Positions 5,085 through 6,549 of a stretch of DNA of 6,549 nucleotides are shown here, one piece after another (the stretch's first letter is position 1; every line of letters starts with the position of its first letter). Made by a program: the position numbers and the translations under genes. Where the stretch lies: NCBI GenBank assembly GCA_030600725.1, contig JAUVLN010000124.1, forward strand, positions 1-6,549. Direction: 5' to 3'. The notes under the pieces were generated by a model. That model worked only from the letters and a program-made list of their open reading frames with translations. It was not told the DNA's origin and did not search any database. The DNA is from Thermoplasmatota archaeon (GTDB lineage: Archaea; Thermoplasmatota; Penumbrarchaeia; Penumbrarchaeales; Penumbrarchaeaceae).

Positions 5085-6549
5085 TCAGAACTGGTTGGCT
5101 TTTGAGAGAAGGGGCCTCCCGACCATCTGTCTGGAGTTGCTTAAACCGAGCATAGAGAGAATAGTTGGTGCGATATCCGTAAGGCTCTTGTCGCCTTCAG
5201 CGAATGTTACCCCGTTCTTGATGTTATCCCCGATCGCTATAAGGGGTACGGGATTTGTGGTATGGGCGGTGAATGGACCGTTTGTGATGGGGTCCCACAT
5301 CTTCTCGGCATTGCCGTGATCCGCCGTCACCAAAACCAAATATCCCTGACCGAGAGCAGCATCTATAACCTTGCCCATATTCGAATCGACCGTCTCCACG
5401 GCCTTGATAGCAGCATCCAGTATCCCCGTATGTCCCACCATGTCACTGTTTGCGAAGTTCAACACACCCAGGTCGAATCTATGGTTCCGGATCTCATCGA
5501 TCGCCCTGTCCGCAACCTCCCCTGCAGACATCTCGGGTGCCAGATCGTATGTGGTTACCCGAGGAGAGGGGACCAGGATCCGATGTTCTCCCTTGAACTC
5601 CCTTTCCCTGCCACCACTAAAAAAGAATGTCACGTGTGCGTACTTCTCGGTCTCCGCGATCCTCAGTTGCGAAAGCCCCGATAAGGACACTATCTCGCCA
5701 AGGGTCTCGGCCACATTATCCTCCGGATATGCCACGTGGGTGAATATCGAACCGTCGTAATCCGTCATGGCAACGAAATAAGGCCTGACGACCTTCGTTC
5801 TGACGAATCCGTTGAAATACGGATATATGAACGCCCTGGTCATCTGCCTGGCCCTGTCCGGTCTGAAGTTGAAGAAGATGATCGTATCCTCATCCGATAT
5901 CAGTCCCGCCGGTTTACCTCTCCGGTCCACGATCTGGATCGGCGAAATGAACTCATCCGTCTCCCCTTGTTCATAGGCTTTTTCAATGGCCTTTACCGGA
6001 TCTCCATTCTGATTAACCCCCGGTATGACATAATATTCAAAGGCGGTCTTGGTTCTGTCCCAACGGTTGTCCCTGTCCATGGACCAGTATCGGCCCATGA
6101 TGGTTGCGACCCTGATCCGTTTCCTGTGATCGTTTTTTAATAACCATTCCATGAGTTCTTTCATATCCTCCAGCGAGGATGTCGGGGATACGTCCCTTCC
6201 ATCCGTGATCGCATGGACCCTGATCCTCTCAACGCCCTGTTCCAATGCCATCCTCAGGAGGCCGTACATATGGTCGGAGTGGCTGTGTACGCCACCTTTT
6301 GAGAACAAACCCAGAAGATGCATGGTCCCTCCCGTCAACTTACACTCCTCCATGCCCCTGATTATCTCCTTGTTACCCAATATTGACCTGTTCTTGATCG
6401 ATCTCGATATCCTGACGAGAGGTTGATCCACCGTCCTCCCCGCCCCCAGAGTGAGGTGCCCAACCTCACTGTTACCCATCTGGCCCTCGGGTAGACCGAC
6501 ATAAGGACCGGAGGCTTCTATGAGGGTATTGGGGTAGTTCTTGATGAAC
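5085..6549 (-). CDS. gpmI: 2,3-bisphosphoglycerate-independent phosphoglycerate mutase, 5'-partial
   Basis: Cytoplasmic enzyme that interconverts 3-phosphoglycerate and 2-phosphoglycerate in glycolysis and gluconeogenesis through a phosphoserine intermediate, using two Mn(II) ions (alkaline phosphatase superfamily). 487 codons are visible, ending in TGA at 5087-5085. The true start lies beyond 6549, probably about 35 codons away, since the family is about 510-520 residues. Counting from the first visible codon (Phe1 at 6548): MGNSEVGH holds the catalytic Ser27; HSHSDH lies at 88-93 and DGRD at 116-119 (substrate binding); FNFRPDR gives Arg229 and Arg232; EKYAHVTFFF contains Lys302; NSDMVGH gives metal ligands Asp369 and His373; ADHGN gives Asp410 and His411; AHTTNP gives His429. 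Spacing from Ser to these ligands agrees with the Bacillus enzyme (Ser62, Asp403, His407, Asp444, His445, His462). The first metal-binding Asp is in the missing part. No frameshift or lost catalytic residue is seen. It is the bacterial-type iPGM, not the shorter archaeal ApgM. The next gene starts 258 bases downstream on the same strand. Confidence 0.97.
   Translation of the reverse strand, partial: FIKNYPNTLIEASGPYVGLPEGQMGNSEVGHLTLGAGRTVDQPLVRISRSIKNRSILGNKEIIRGMEECKLTGGTMHLLGLFSKGGVHSHSDHMYGLLRMALEQGVERIRVHAITDGRDVSPTSSLEDMKELMEWLLKNDHRKRIRVATIMGRYWSMDRDNRWDRTKTAFEYYVIPGVNQNGDPVKAIEKAYEQGETDEFISPIQIVDRRGKPAGLISDEDTIIFFNFRPDRARQMTRAFIYPYFNGFVRTKVVRPYFVAMTDYDGSIFTHVAYPEDNVAETLGEIVSLSGLSQLRIAETEKYAHVTFFFSGGREREFKGEHRILVPSPRVTTYDLAPEMSAGEVADRAIDEIRNHRFDLGVLNFANSDMVGHTGILDAAIKAVETVDSNMGKVIDAALGQGYLVLVTADHGNAEKMWDPITNGPFTAHTTNPVPLIAIGDNIKNGVTFAEGDKSLTDIAPTILSMLGLSNSRQMVGRPLLSKANQF

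Noticed and set aside
5262..6426. Plus-strand open frames of 91-140 codons.
   Set aside because: They are antisense to the conserved gpmI coding sequence, overlap each other and resemble no protein.
1..6549. CRISPR array, tRNA, rRNA, insertion sequence or defence system.
   Set aside because: No regularly spaced identical repeats, cloverleaf, transposase motif or defence enzyme motif was found on either strand.

Overview
The window holds two genes, both on the minus strand, and both run off an edge. Reading along the minus strand, the right part (6549 to 5085) is a bacterial-type cofactor-independent phosphoglycerate mutase (GpmI) missing only its N-terminal codons. A 258-base intergenic region follows. 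From 4826 to the left edge there is one uninterrupted reading frame of 1608 codons with no stop inside the window. It encodes a very large, modular, secreted and membrane-anchored surface protein whose C-terminal end lies outside.

The context looks archaeal. The intergenic region has AT-rich TATA-box-like elements instead of a clear -35/-10 promoter, the mutase stop codon is followed by a short T tract of the archaeal terminator type, and the large gene starts behind a strong GGAGGT. The giant protein has a signal peptide, acidic DxDxDG repeats, many beta-sandwich repeats, one C-terminal membrane helix and a cytoplasmic DUF4129-like tail. This style is familiar from Thermoplasmata-like and other sediment Euryarchaeota. 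The lineage is an inference; no marker gene is present.

Surface protein from N to C: signal peptide (1-19); an Ig-like region (about 30-235); two tandem 53-residue acidic repeats (251-350); three GOLD-like beta-sandwich repeats (355-636); three MopE-like DxDxDG repeats (648-735); a long series of beta-sandwich units (743-1524) containing an EF-hand-type loop at 1406-1417; a membrane helix (1534-1556); and the start of a DUF4129-like cytoplasmic domain (1557-1608 and beyond). The stretch coding for roughly residues 250-650 is clearly more AT-rich than the rest of the gene. It is bracketed by two copies of a related ~50-base segment, so it looks like a module that was inserted or duplicated.

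The two genes have no evident functional link. The mutase belongs to central glycolysis/gluconeogenesis. The surface gene appears to have its own promoter and a leader with a hairpin. I see no RNA genes, CRISPR arrays, insertion sequences or defence genes, and no evidence of a new multi-gene system. The novelty lies in the architecture of the surface protein and its mosaic composition.
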